Of a stretch of 64,000 nucleotides of DNA, positions 7,257 through 15,722 are shown in pieces. Source of the stretch: an uncultured Bacilli bacterium (GTDB lineage: Bacteria; Bacillota_I; Bacilli_A; RF39; UBA660); NCBI GenBank assembly GCA_944350495.1, contig CALVOZ010000001.1, forward strand, positions 245,423 to 309,422, written 5' to 3'. The translations under genes were made by a program, and so were the position numbers. Each line of letters starts with the position of its first letter. The stretch's first letter is position 1. The notes under the pieces are model-generated. The model saw only the letters and a list, made by a program, of their open reading frames with translations. It made no database searches and was not told the DNA's origin.

Positions 7257-8924
7257 CTATTTTTCAAAGCAACTTCCCCCTATAAATTCTCTTAATACTG
7301 AATCAGGTGGTACATTATCACTAGGTATAGGTAGTATATTTCTTAAGAAATTTATCAACCTTAACGCCTCAGGATAAACAGGATCATCTTCATTAACACA
7401 GAATAAAAGCGGTTCGACATAAGTCTTTAACACTCCTATTTCATATATTAACGATGAATTTATAACAGCATTAACATCATCCTGATAAGGATAAATATTA
7501 AGTTGTTCACCTCTTTGAATAGAGCCCCACATTGCTAAAGTGGCTGATGCTCCAAAGCCTCTAGTTCGACTATCTCTAATAATTCTCCTTAATTTTCTTA
7601 AATCACTAGTATGTATATGACTATGATTATCAATATTAATTTGAACTAGTGGGCTAATATATATTTTATATTTATTTTTACGGTCAATAGACATTGTTAA
7701 AGTTTCATTTAGAGCATGAATACCCTCCACAATAATAATATCATCTTCACCCAGTTGGGCATATCTTTTATTATATTCTCTTAAACCCGTTAAAAAATTA
7801 TATGTAGGTATCTTTACCTTTTTACCATCCATTAACTCCATTAACTGCTTATTAAATAGCTCTAAGTCAACACATTTTAAAGATTCAAAATCGTATTCAC
7901 CTTTTTCATTACGTGGCGTATCTGCTTTATTAACAAAATAATCATCAGTTGACAACTGAATAACTCTTATACCGCGACTTTCTAAGTATGTTTTAATTCT
8001 TTTTGCGCTAGTTGTCTTACCACTACTAGATGGTCCAGCTAGCAAAATTAGTTTAATCTTTTTACGATTTTCATAGATTTCATTAGTAATATCAAATAAT
8101 TGACGATTATAATTAGCTTCTGATAATCTGATTAATTCATCTATTTGAGCATATGAAACAACTCTATTTAAATCAGCCGCATTACAAACATCTAACTTAT
8201 TACCTAATTCACCACATTCTTGAAAAGCTTCAAATATATATGGATGATGGTTATAGTCAAGTGTACACTCAGGATTCAACATTGTTGGCCAAGATAAAAC
8301 GAATCCTCTTTCATCGATTAAAGTCAATTTAAAATCATTAATCTGTCTAGTACTGTATGGCATTTTTGTATAAAAATAATCATACACATCATCTAACTTA
8401 TATAAATTAATATAAGTATTAGATATATATTTTAAAACATTAACCTTATCCATACGATTTTTCTTTTTAAAATATTTAATTGCATCAACACGAGATACAC
8501 TAACTTTCTTAAATAAGTGGTCTTCACGAGCAATTTTATGCATTTCATGCTCTATGTCACTAACAATTTCTTCATCGTGCTCGACACCTTCGATACTGCA
8601 AAATACACCTTTATCAATTGAATGTTGAACAATAACTTCGGTAGAGTCCCCAAATAGCCTTTTAACAGCTATAATCATCATAAATGTAGCTCCAGCAGTA
8701 TATGCACTATAACCAGTGTAACTACTACGATCATAGAAATTAACTTCACAATTTTTAGTAACTATATCACTTAACTCTGAAATATCATTGTCTACTTTGG
8801 CTACTAATATATCGTAGTCATAGTTATTTATAAAATTTTTACTAATTTGTTTAAGTGTCGTACCAATTGGAAATTCTTTAACATCTAGTTTATTATAAGT
8901 GACTTTTACGTTTTTTTCACTCAT
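7257..8924 (-). CDS. Uridine kinase-like nucleoside kinase with N-terminal TGS/ThrRS-type domains
   Basis: 555 aa. The first 60 or so residues look like a TGS domain and the next stretch like the threonyl-tRNA synthetase second additional domain (HSIDKGVFCSIEG, then EHEMHKIARED). The kinase half has a Walker A GPSSSGKTT near residue 300, then STDDYFVNKADTP, IVEGIHALN and RLIRDS-type segments typical of uridine kinase/phosphoribulokinase folds. The family phosphorylates nucleosides, probably uridine or cytidine. The fusion is known from Firmicutes and its N-terminal role is unclear. It is divergent from clpP and upstream of gap. Confidence 0.85.
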   Translation of the reverse strand: MSEKNVKVTYNKLDVKEFPIGTTLKQISKNFINNYDYDILVAKVDNDISELSDIVTKNCEVNFYDRSSYTGYSAYTAGATFMMIIAVKRLFGDSTEVIVQHSIDKGVFCSIEGVEHDEEIVSDIEHEMHKIAREDHLFKKVSVSRVDAIKYFKKKNRMDKVNVLKYISNTYINLYKLDDVYDYFYTKMPYSTRQINDFKLTLIDERGFVLSWPTMLNPECTLDYNHHPYIFEAFQECGELGNKLDVCNAADLNRVVSYAQIDELIRLSEANYNRQLFDITNEIYENRKKIKLILLAGPSSSGKTTSAKRIKTYLESRGIRVIQLSTDDYFVNKADTPRNEKGEYDFESLKCVDLELFNKQLMELMDGKKVKIPTYNFLTGLREYNKRYAQLGEDDIIIVEGIHALNETLTMSIDRKNKYKIYISPLVQINIDNHSHIHTSDLRKLRRIIRDSRTRGFGASATLAMWGSIQRGEQLNIYPYQDDVNAVINSSLIYEIGVLKTYVEPLLFCVNEDDPVYPEALRLINFLRNILPIPSDNVPPDSVLREFIGGSCFEK

Positions 8925-9035
8925 GATATCCCTCTATTCTTCTAAACTATATTCTATCAAAAAAAGATATATTTGTCATTAATTTTTGAATATTTTAACC
9001 TTTTTATACTTATTATATTGTTAAGGAGGAATAAT

Positions 9036-9602
9036 ATGCTAATACCAAATGTAATAGAAAAAAAGTATGGAACCGAACGTGTCTATGACTTATATTCAAG
9101 ATTATTGTGCGATAGAATTATTTTACTTACTGGCGAAATTGATGACCATATGGCTAATATTATTGTTAGTGAACTATTATACTTAGATTCCCTTAATCAC
9201 GATGATATTCAAATATACATCAATTCTCCTGGTGGAAGTGTTACCTCTGGCTTGGCGATATATGATACAATGAACTATATAAAAAGTAAGGTGTCAACTA
9301 TTTGTATTGGTATGGCAGCTAGTATGGGAGCATTTTTATTATCTAGTGGTGAAAAAGGATTGAGATATGCCCTACCAAATAGTGAAATTATGATTCATCA
9401 ACCATTAGGAGGAGTTCAAGGACAAGCTACAGAAATAAAGATTGCTGCTGAACATATTATTAAATTAAAAGAAAAGCTAAATACCATTTTAGCGCACAAT
9501 ACAAATCAAGATATCAAAAAGATTGAATTGGATACCGAAAGAGACTATTTTTTAAGTAGTGAAGAAGCACTAAATTACGGTTTAATTGATAAAATAATAT
9601 AA
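9036..9602 (+). CDS. clpP: ATP-dependent Clp protease proteolytic subunit
   Basis: 188 aa. The start at 9036 is fixed by AAGGAGGA six bases upstream; the frame is open further up, but an earlier start would lie in the promoter region. The serine-protease triad is complete: S96 in [10 protein letters not shown]121 in IMIHQP and D170 in [15 protein letters not shown] forms the oxyanion region. It forms the tetradecameric chamber fed by ClpX/ClpC. N-terminal [10 protein letters not shown] is slightly divergent from the common MnLIPxVIExt. No Clp ATPase is nearby. Confidence 0.95.
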   Translation: MLIPNVIEKKYGTERVYDLYSRLLCDRIILLTGEIDDHMANIIVSELLYLDSLNHDDIQIYINSPGGSVTSGLAIYDTMNYIKSKVSTICIGMAASMGAFLLSSGEKGLRYALPNSEIMIHQPLGGVQGQATEIKIAAEHIIKLKEKLNTILAHNTNQDIKKIELDTERDYFLSSEEALNYGLIDKII

Positions 9603-9630
9603 AAAATCAGGAAATAAATCCTGATTTTTT
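9603..9630. terminator. Bidirectional terminator between clpP and greA
   Basis: AATCAGG and CCTGATT around an eight-base loop, with A run on one side and T run on the other. It serves clpP (plus) and greA (minus), whose stop codons flank it. Confidence 0.85.
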
Positions 9631-9631
9631 A

Positions 9632-10102
9632 TTAAGCTATTTTTACAATTTTAACATCATATTTGCCATTAGGGCTATCAACTGACACTCTATCACCAAT
9701 TTTCATACCCATAATTGCCTTAGCAATCGGAGACTCATTTGAAATTTTATTTAAAAATGGGTCAGCTTCTTTGCTGCCAACAATTGAATATTCTTCGCAT
9801 TCTGCATCGTCTACATATTCAATAGTAACTCTAGTTCCAATAGAAACTACATCTTTATTTACATCTGTAATAATAACAGCTTTTTCAAGCATTTGCTCTA
9901 ATTCTTGAATTTTTGCTTCAACAACTGCTTGATCTCCTCTAGCTGCATCGTATTCAGCATTTTCACTTAAATCACCTTGTGCTCTTGCATCTTTTAATGC
10001 TTGAACTATTTCTGGTCGTTTTTCTAATTTCAAATAATTAAGTTCCTCTTTTATTTGTTCTAATCCTTCTTCTGTTAAATAAACTTCCTTAGTATTTGAC
10101 AC
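9632..10102 (-). CDS. greA: Transcription elongation factor GreA
   Basis: 156 aa. N-terminal coiled coil with YLTEEGLEQIKEELNYLK and the basic/acidic tip GDLSENAEYDAARGDQ, then the FKBP-like C-terminal domain (SPIAKAIMGMKIGDRVSV). It rescues backtracked RNA polymerase by stimulating transcript cleavage. The start codon is GTG at 10102 with AAAGGTGA seven bases before it. It follows two U32-family genes, as in the Bacillus yrrN-yrrO-udk-greA neighbourhood. Confidence 0.95.
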   Translation of the reverse strand: MSNTKEVYLTEEGLEQIKEELNYLKLEKRPEIVQALKDARAQGDLSENAEYDAARGDQAVVEAKIQELEQMLEKAVIITDVNKDVVSIGTRVTIEYVDDAECEEYSIVGSKEADPFLNKISNESPIAKAIMGMKIGDRVSVDSPNGKYDVKIVKIA

Positions 10103-10168
10103 AAAAAATCACCTTTACCTTCTAAATTCATAATAAAAAATTCTACTACATTTTATATTATTTGTCAA

Positions 10169-11362
10169 CTAATATTTTATTCTAATCATATCATAGCTAT
10201 TTAGCTCGATATCAATTGGAATTTTAACAATTTGACGAGGATGTCTAACAATTTCAATCTCATTATCATCTTCATCTATTATTTTATCTATAGTATATGT
10301 TATTACCTCATGTTTAGGACCAAATATTTCAACAATATCACCTTTTTTGAAATAATTTCGTTGCTCAATAGTTGCGATTCCTTTATCATATGACTTAACA
10401 ATACCTAAGAAATCTTGATTAGATATTTCAACTCTACCATTATAGTAACTGCAATCAGTTCCATACTCTCCATTAAAGAATTGTGGCACCGAGTCTCTAT
10501 TCGCACATGCCCTAAGTACCTTTTCTAATGATTCATCATATTTATATGCTTGCTTATCTTGTAAATAATTGTCAATTACTTTACGATAAATTGAAACAAC
10601 TGTTGCTATATAATATATAGAACGCATTCTTCCTTCTATTTTAAATGAAGTAATTCCCATCTCAATCATTTCAGGAATATATTTTAATAACGATAAATCC
10701 TTACTGCATAAAGTAAATTTTTTATCCCCTTCAATAATTTTATTATTTTCATCTAATAAGTCAAAATCCCAACGGCATATTTGACTACATCCACCACGAT
10801 TAGCATCTCTATCTGTTAAATAGTTCGATAAAACGCATCGTCCACTGTATCCGGCACACATTGCTCCATGAATAAATGCTTCTATTTCGATTGGCACCTT
10901 CTTTATTATTTCACTTATCTCTTCTTTAGAACATTCGCGTCCTAAAACTATTCTAGTTACACCTTGCTTATAAAAGAACTCGACAGCTTCATAATTAATC
11001 GTCGATTGTTGTGTAGATAAATGAATTTCTAAATTAGTGCATTCCTTAGCCTTTTCAATAACGAATGGATCACTTACAATAATTGCATCAATCCCTGTCG
11101 CTTCAATTTGTTTTAGATATTCCTCTAATTTATCTGCTTCTTTATTGTGTAATACAATATTAACAGTCACATATACTTTTTTTTGTAATGAATGAGCATA
11201 ATCAGCAGCTTCTTTCATTTCTTCAAAAGTAAAATTAATTGCATTAGCTCTTAGACCAAAAGCAGGCCCTCCAAAATATACCGCATCAGCACCATATTGA
11301 AAAGCTACTTTTAATCTTTCTAAGTCTCCAGCTGGAGCAAGTAATTCTGGTTTATTTGTCAT
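10169..11362 (-). CDS. U32-family peptidase-like tRNA uridine hydroxylation protein (YrrO/TrhP2-like)
   Basis: 397 aa. PELLAPAGDLERLKVAFQYG at the N-terminus, ECSKEEI, then the U32 signature region ending EAFIHGAMCAGYSGRC, and GGCSQICRWDF. These cysteines (MCAGYSGRC, GGCSQIC) belong to the Fe-S/prephenate-using TrhP proteins that make 5-hydroxyuridine at tRNA wobble positions. Older annotation would call it a collagenase-like protease. It overlaps its upstream partner by 11 bases. Context (two U32 genes before greA) matches Bacillus yrrN-yrrO. Confidence 0.85.
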   Translation of the reverse strand: MTNKPELLAPAGDLERLKVAFQYGADAVYFGGPAFGLRANAINFTFEEMKEAADYAHSLQKKVYVTVNIVLHNKEADKLEEYLKQIEATGIDAIIVSDPFVIEKAKECTNLEIHLSTQQSTINYEAVEFFYKQGVTRIVLGRECSKEEISEIIKKVPIEIEAFIHGAMCAGYSGRCVLSNYLTDRDANRGGCSQICRWDFDLLDENNKIIEGDKKFTLCSKDLSLLKYIPEMIEMGITSFKIEGRMRSIYYIATVVSIYRKVIDNYLQDKQAYKYDESLEKVLRACANRDSVPQFFNGEYGTDCSYYNGRVEISNQDFLGIVKSYDKGIATIEQRNYFKKGDIVEIFGPKHEVITYTIDKIIDEDDNEIEIVRHPRQIVKIPIDIELNSYDMIRIKY

Positions 11363-12224
11363 TTCTCTTCACCTGATAGATAGCTTCTTTATATAGAAAT
11401 CCTAAATCAGTATTATCAAACATACTATCTATTCTTTCTTTATATTTATCTTTATTATCACTTGTAACTGTCTTAAATAAACTTATAACTTCAAGAAGTT
11501 TATCTAATTCTATTTTAAATCCATTTATCAATAAGTAGTCAATATTTATATCAACATATTCTGCTATGCCATTCAATATGAAATAAGAATATATTTCGGT
11601 ATTATCTTTTCGCTCTAAAATAGGATATTTTTTTTCCTCTTTAAAGATATAAAAATCTCTACTACTTGTCTTCAACTTAAAATGCTTTAAATAATTATCA
11701 ATCGCATGTCTTTTGGAAACGTACATTGGAACATAACCAAAAGCTTGAGCAATTAGTGAAGTATTAGTATTAGTATTATTAACAATTTCTTTTACTTCAT
11801 TCATTGTTATTTCATTTGATAAAAATGTCATATCAACACCATTTTTAGCCCAATAATTAATCGTATTATAATTAGTAGCTAAATGTTCAGCACTCCAAAT
11901 TAATTTAGTTTTAATATTATGCTTTTGCGCTAATGATAAAATAGCCACATCATAATAGAAAACACCATTAATATTTAAATCATCACACTTCTTTAAAACT
12001 TTTTCTGCATCTACTAAATTGGAATTATGCATGTTTTTATTTAGCGCAATAAATAACTTTTTTCCCTTACTGTGAATAAGTGTAGCTAATTCATCTAATT
12101 TGGCTAATTCTACCTCCATAAAATTAACCGCTAAATCTTTAATTCCAACTGCAATTACATCTGTATTTTCAACTAAAGTATTAATGTCTTCATACTTATT
12201 CGGAATAACGATTATTTTTTTCAT
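11352..12224 (-). CDS. U32-family protein (YrrN/TrhP1-like)
   Basis: 290 aa, shorter than its partner and without the cysteine signature. The N-terminus is a TIM-barrel-like strand pattern (VIAVGIKDLAVNF, KKLFIALNKNMHN, NINGVFYYDVAIL), and IWSAEHLATNYNTINYW fits the U32 core. Bacillus has a similar short (YrrN) plus long (YrrO) pair acting in 5-hydroxyuridine formation. The assignment rests on size, order and the 11-base overlap with the long partner as much as on motifs. RBS is AAGGGGG. Confidence 0.7.
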   Translation of the reverse strand: MKKIIVIPNKYEDINTLVENTDVIAVGIKDLAVNFMEVELAKLDELATLIHSKGKKLFIALNKNMHNSNLVDAEKVLKKCDDLNINGVFYYDVAILSLAQKHNIKTKLIWSAEHLATNYNTINYWAKNGVDMTFLSNEITMNEVKEIVNNTNTNTSLIAQAFGYVPMYVSKRHAIDNYLKHFKLKTSSRDFYIFKEEKKYPILERKDNTEIYSYFILNGIAEYVDINIDYLLINGFKIELDKLLEVISLFKTVTSDNKDKYKERIDSMFDNTDLGFLYKEAIYQVKRNDK

Positions 12225-12246
12225 AATATTCCCCCTTAAAATACAT

Positions 12247-12272
12247 AAAAAAGGCGGCTTTCTCTAAACCGC
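12247..12272 (-). terminator. Terminator of the VirB2-like gene
   Basis: GCGGTTT and AAA(G)CCGC arms with a bulged base, followed by six T on the minus strand, between the VirB2-like gene and the YrrN-like gene. Confidence 0.8.
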
Positions 12273-12313
12273 ATACATATTATCATAAATAGGATTTTTT
12301 GTCAATTTATTAA

Positions 12314-12835
12314 TTATTCACTATCATTATTAGTAGTTGGAGCAGTTGGAATGACAAAATCATCATTTTCTTCATTTGGTAAAACAACCTCATTACCAGA
12401 ACTACTAGGTGCACAATTAGTTCCATCATAATATAAGAAACAATCAATACAAGCAACAATTGAATCTTTTTCACTACCATCGGCAGCTTTAGTTATAACA
12501 AATTGAACCAACCCAGCTATAAAGAAAACTAAAGCAGCTGCAATAAATTTTTTAACTAATTTGCCTTGAGCTTTTCTTATGTCATCTTGAGATCCAGATG
12601 TTATTGCTTTAGTAAGCGCTACTATACTGAATATTACTAATACGATTGGAGTTCCAATTATCAACAATGTATATAAAGTTGATACTAACTGTGGTACTGG
12701 TTTTGGAATACCGGTTGCATCACCACATGCAACATATTCTAAATTTTGTCTTGATGGAGCCGCAAATACGACAGTTGGTATCACAAATAGCATAATTGTT
12801 ACGATAATCATTATTATTTTTTTCTTATTTTTCAT
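12314..12835 (-). CDS. VirB2-like two-helix membrane protein (stand-alone copy 1)
   Basis: 173 aa. Signal peptide (to about VVFA), then a mature segment with YVACGDATGIPKPVP, a first membrane helix, a short charged loop DDIRKAQGKLVKKFIAA, a second helix and a tail with CIDCF...C followed by an acidic low-complexity end. This Cys-helix-loop-helix-CxxCF layout is shared by four more genes at 36.9-40.7 kb and, without the tail pair, by three larger proteins. Start at 12835: GGTGA precedes it, and an ATG at 12856 lies at the probable transcription start. It sits 5 kb away from the main cluster, in its own transcription unit. Confidence 0.75.
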   Translation of the reverse strand: MKNKKKIIMIIVTIMLFVIPTVVFAAPSRQNLEYVACGDATGIPKPVPQLVSTLYTLLIIGTPIVLVIFSIVALTKAITSGSQDDIRKAQGKLVKKFIAAALVFFIAGLVQFVITKAADGSEKDSIVACIDCFLYYDGTNCAPSSSGNEVVLPNEENDDFVIPTAPTTNNDSE

Positions 12836-12860
12836 ATTTTCACCAGTTACTTTCATACTG

Positions 12861-12869
12861 ATTATATCA
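12861..12869 (-). promoter_or_regulatory. Extended -10 promoter of VirB2-like copy 1
   Basis: TGATATAAT on the minus strand, 25 bases before the chosen start codon. It excludes the upstream ATG at 12856. Confidence 0.5.
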
Positions 12870-12915
12870 TATTTCTTTTTTAAATAAAATATATTTAAAA
12901 AGAAAGGATGATTTT

Positions 12916-13215
12916 ATGAACAATAGTTATGATTCTCCATATACACCAGCTAGACCATTAAATGAACAATCATATATTGAAAATATCTTAAGATTAAACA
13001 AAGGAAAAATGGTTGAAATATATATGTCATTTCCCGATTCTTTAGACTGGAGAGATAAAGTATTTCGAGGAGTAATTGAAGAATCTGGAAAAGACCATAT
13101 TATATTAAGTGATCCTAATACAGGTAATTGGTTTTTACTAGTACTTATTTACGTTGATTATATTAAATTTGATGAAACAATTAATACCAGTGATGTTTTC
13201 TACCCTAACATATAA
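12916..13215 (+). CDS. gerQ: GerQ-like spore coat protein
   Basis: 99 aa. From SYIENILRLNKGKMVEIYMS through WRDKVFRGVIEESGKDHIIL to LSDPNTGNWFLLVLIYVDYI it follows the conserved core of Bacillus GerQ (YwdL), an inner-coat protein needed for CwlJ localisation and crosslinked by transglutaminase Tgl. Bacillus GerQ is about 181 aa; here the Gln/Lys-rich N-terminal part is missing (only about 18 residues, no lysine before the core). AAAGGATG RBS. It points towards endospore formation in this lineage or recent loss of it. The homology is good; function in a coat is inferred. Confidence 0.85.
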   Translation: MNNSYDSPYTPARPLNEQSYIENILRLNKGKMVEIYMSFPDSLDWRDKVFRGVIEESGKDHIILSDPNTGNWFLLVLIYVDYIKFDETINTSDVFYPNI

Positions 13216-13263
13216 TCTTGTAAAAGATGCGTTTCTTTGTTATAATTTTTTATAGGTGATAGT

Positions 13264-13830
13264 ATGGAAATAATATTTGCAATTCTAGCTGGTATCATCA
13301 TCTTTAGTATCTTAGTAATTGTTTTTACTACTATTAATAGTAATTTTAGAGAAAACATAATTAGACTAAATGAAGCAGAAGCAAGTATTGATGCCGTTTT
13401 AAATAAAAGATTTGATTTATTAAAAAAATCTGTTGAATTCATTGACAAAGAGGTTAATAAAGATAAGTCAGAAGAAGAAGAAAAACAAGAAGTTATGCAC
13501 ACAATTGTGGAAATTCGTTCTAAAAACTTATCTAAATTTGAATTTGATACTAGTTTATATAATGCGATTAATGAATTTAATAAATATACTGAAGATTATA
13601 TAGAACTTAAAAAAAATAACGAATTCGTAAAAATTGAAGTAAACTTAATCGAATCAGAGTCAGAAATAGTTGCCTTAAAAAAATATTATAATGATATCAG
13701 CAAAGACTACAATAAATTGGTTAAATCTTTTCCTTCAAATGTTGTTGCTTTTTTAAAAAAATATAAAACAAAAGAATATTTTGCTGAGAGAGAAGCAAAA
13801 AAAGATTTATTAGACGAATTAAAATCATAA
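13264..13830 (+). CDS. LemA-family membrane protein
   Basis: 188 aa. One N-terminal membrane helix (residues 2-22), then a helical domain with LemA features: NEAEASIDAVLNKRFDLLKK, and near the end KKYYNDISKDYNKLVKSFPS with NVVAFLKKYKTKEYF. LemA proteins are short coiled helical bundles outside the membrane, of unknown biochemical function. The middle is more acidic and lysine-rich than usual. It is read from the plus strand after gerQ-like with 48 bases between, perhaps cotranscribed. Confidence 0.75.
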   Translation: MEIIFAILAGIIIFSILVIVFTTINSNFRENIIRLNEAEASIDAVLNKRFDLLKKSVEFIDKEVNKDKSEEEEKQEVMHTIVEIRSKNLSKFEFDTSLYNAINEFNKYTEDYIELKKNNEFVKIEVNLIESESEIVALKKYYNDISKDYNKLVKSFPSNVVAFLKKYKTKEYFAEREAKKDLLDELKS

Positions 13831-13860
13831 AAAAAGAAATCAAACGTTTGATTTCTTTTT
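13831..13860. terminator. Bidirectional terminator between the lemA-like gene and divIC
   Basis: AAAGAAATCAAA/TTTGATTTCTTT with a two-base loop and A/T runs on both sides. The minus-strand coding end of divIC lies inside it. Confidence 0.8.
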
Positions 13861-14277
13861 CTTTTGACTTCTAACAATTATATATACAAAAATTAAAGCA
13901 ATAAGACAACCTGAAACAAAAAGTACTGATTCATTATTATTTAATTGTGATTGAGTATCGTTCAACCCCTTTTTTGTTTCATTTATTTTAATAATTAATT
14001 CTCCTTCTTTAGAATATAAGTAATTTTCTCTGGCAAATTTAGCTAAATATTCAGGATCACGTAATTTAGTAATTTCTATTTTTAAATCATCTTCTTCTTC
14101 CTGCAACTCTAAATATTGAGCATCTAATTTATCCTTTTCTCTTGTCAATCCATATAAATTAGCACTATATTTAATCAATGAAAATGCAAAAGAAAACAAA
14201 AAGATTACACTAAGTGTACCAAAAACCATCAATCTTGTCTTTGCAGCATGTGTCATAGGTCTTCTTTTTTTTGCCAT
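13840..14277 (-). CDS. divIC: DivIC/FtsB-family cell-division protein with an extra C-terminal helix
   Basis: 145 aa. Basic N-terminus, a membrane helix at about 17-36, a coiled coil (REKDKLDAQYLELQEEEDDL) and the family signature DPEYLAKFARENYLYSKEGE. It recruits the division machinery together with FtsL. Beyond the normal end there is a second coil and a second membrane helix (VLFVSGCLIALIFVYIIV) with a Lys-rich tail, giving a hairpin topology that Bacillus DivIC lacks. It follows yabP-yabQ as in Bacillus. Confidence 0.85.
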   Translation of the reverse strand: MAKKRRPMTHAAKTRLMVFGTLSVIFLFSFAFSLIKYSANLYGLTREKDKLDAQYLELQEEEDDLKIEITKLRDPEYLAKFARENYLYSKEGELIIKINETKKGLNDTQSQLNNNESVLFVSGCLIALIFVYIIVRSQKKKKSNV

Positions 14278-14298
14278 AGTATCACCATAACAATAATA

Positions 14299-14574
14299 TC
14301 ACTTTTTAATTTTGTTTGCAATTAAACTAGATAAATAATAGGATAGCAAAATGACAAGTAAAGAATAGTTATGGAATATACCATCAACTAATATTATGAG
14401 AAAATAAAAGTAAAGTAGTGCTAAAAAAATACAAAAAAATAGAGATAATAGTAATCTTAAAACTATATTTTTACAATAAAGAAATCTTTTTATTAATAAA
14501 TAGAATATAAAGGTAAATATTCCATACAAAAAAGAAAACATTATAATTTTTAATTGTATATTTAGTGGTATCAT
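14299..14574 (-). CDS. yabQ: YabQ-like spore cortex membrane protein
   Basis: 91 aa, almost all hydrophobic: three predicted helices. The sequence is too divergent to assign alone, but the order yabP-yabQ-divIC, the length and the ATGA overlap (start at 14574 inside the yabP stop) fit YabQ, which in Bacillus is needed for cortex formation. An alternative is an unrelated small membrane protein coupled to yabP. Confidence 0.65.
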   Translation of the reverse strand: MIPLNIQLKIIMFSFLYGIFTFIFYLLIKRFLYCKNIVLRLLLSLFFCIFLALLYFYFLIILVDGIFHNYSLLVILLSYYLSSLIANKIKK

Positions 14575-14852
14575 TTGAACAATTTAGATAAGAAGCTATC
14601 TTCCTTATCTTTTTTATTATTTTCCGTATAATTTAAACTATTAAAGATACCTTTAATAGATACACTTCCTTGATATGTATCTAATTTAATTATCTCTAGC
14701 TCACTACCCTTTACTAATAAATATCCCATAGTTGTTTCTATTAAAAATTCTTGTTCATCAAAATTATCAATTTTTTTTACCCCAGTTATTATAATATTCT
14801 TTCTTTCTGTCATTGTAATATTATGACTAAATGTTGTTAATTCTTTATCCAT
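14571..14852 (-). CDS. yabP: Sporulation protein YabP
   Basis: 93 aa. HNITMTERKNIIITGVKKI, then FDEQEFLIETTMGYLLVKGS and LDTYQGSVSIKGIFNSLNYT, is the YabP/YqfC pattern (beta-rich, small, 'TGV...fd...v.leT..G.l.i.G'). In Bacillus it is made in the mother cell under sigma-E and is required for sporulation. RBS TAGGTGA, and stop codon TGA shared with the yabQ start. Confidence 0.85.
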   Translation of the reverse strand: MDKELTTFSHNITMTERKNIIITGVKKIDNFDEQEFLIETTMGYLLVKGSELEIIKLDTYQGSVSIKGIFNSLNYTENNKKDKEDSFLSKLFK

Positions 14853-14894
14853 ATTATCACCTAATAATATATATTATTATTAAATTATAATATG

Positions 14895-14918
14895 AAAAAA
14901 AACTCTTAAGAGTTTTTT
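14895..14918 (-). terminator. Terminator of spoVG
   Basis: Perfect palindrome AAAACTCTTAAGAGTTTT followed by T on the minus strand. It overlaps the last codons of spoVG. Confidence 0.8.
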
Positions 14919-15181
14919 CTTTCTGCTAGTTTTTTTTCATATTCTGCAAGTATTGCATCTACAAACATTTTTCTAGTTTCTTGATTAATTGGATGCGCTG
15001 TATCATGATATTCGCCTTCATGGTTCTTACGACTTGGCATAGCAATGAATAAACCGTCGTTTCCATCAAGAATTCTGATATCACGAACCACAAAGCAATC
15101 ATCAAGTATTACTGAAGCAATTCCTTTCATTTTTGAGTTTTCATTATCAAATACATTGACATCTACTGATGTAATTTGCAT
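14906..15181 (-). CDS. spoVG: SpoVG family regulator
   Basis: 91 aa. MQITSVDVNVFDNENSKMKG, then VRDIRILDGNDGLFIAMPSR and YHDTAHPINQETR, is unmistakable SpoVG. It is a nucleic-acid-binding regulator linked to asymmetric septation in Bacillus and to virulence and cell-wall traits in non-spore formers, so by itself it does not prove sporulation. GGGAGTG RBS and its own strong promoter 35 bases upstream. Confidence 0.95.
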   Translation of the reverse strand: MQITSVDVNVFDNENSKMKGIASVILDDCFVVRDIRILDGNDGLFIAMPSRKNHEGEYHDTAHPINQETRKMFVDAILAEYEKKLAERKNS

Positions 15182-15215
15182 CTAAGCACACTCCCTTCGC
15201 TAGTCTTACAATTAA

Positions 15216-15244
15216 AGTATATAATATTTTAATTGTGATTGCAA
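15216..15244 (-). promoter_or_regulatory. Promoter of spoVG
   Basis: TTGCAA (minus strand 15244-15239), 17-base spacer, TATACT (15221-15216). No sigma-H-type element is evident, although Bacillus spoVG depends on sigma-H. Confidence 0.75.
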
Positions 15245-15272
15245 GTATTTTGTATATAAATTAAAGGCTAAA

Positions 15273-15710
15273 CTAGATTTGTTTTAGTTGTCTTTTTACT
15301 TCACGATCAATATCACGAGCTTTAATTGTTTCTCTTTTATCATAAATCTTTTTACCACGAGCTACTCCCAATAAAACTTTTGCTTTATTTTTACTAAAAT
15401 ACACCTTTATAGGTATTAACGTATATCCCTCTTGATTTGTTTTATCTCTAATTTTAAATATTTCCTTTTTATGTAATAAAAGTTTTCGAGTTCTAGTCTC
15501 TTCATGATTAAAAATATTACCATTTTCGTATGCACTTATATGCATATTTAATAGATATATTTCATTATTTTTTATAATAGCATAACTATCCTTTAATTGA
15601 GCTTTACCATTTCTAATTGATTTAATTTCAGTTCCTTTTAATACTATTCCTGCTTCATATGTCTCTTCTATTTCGTAATTATACTTAGCTTTCCTGTTAG
15701 TAATTTCCAT
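15273..15710 (-). CDS. smpB: SsrA-binding protein SmpB
   Basis: 145 aa, slightly short. [20 protein letters not shown], then [20 protein letters not shown] and [17 protein letters not shown] are diagnostic. SmpB brings tmRNA to stalled ribosomes for trans-translation. It lies 12 bases after rnr; the rnr-smpB pair is conserved in Firmicutes. The tmRNA gene itself is not in this window as far as I can see. Confidence 0.95.
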   Translation of the reverse strand: MEITNRKAKYNYEIEETYEAGIVLKGTEIKSIRNGKAQLKDSYAIIKNNEIYLLNMHISAYENGNIFNHEETRTRKLLLHKKEIFKIRDKTNQEGYTLIPIKVYFSKNKAKVLLGVARGKKIYDKRETIKARDIDREVKRQLKQI

Positions 15711-15722
15711 GTTAAATCATCC

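Noticed and set aside
8973..9035. N-terminal extension of ClpP (21 codons)
   Set aside because: It lies before the AAGGAGGA site, has no RBS and would add a hydrophobic leader unknown in ClpP.
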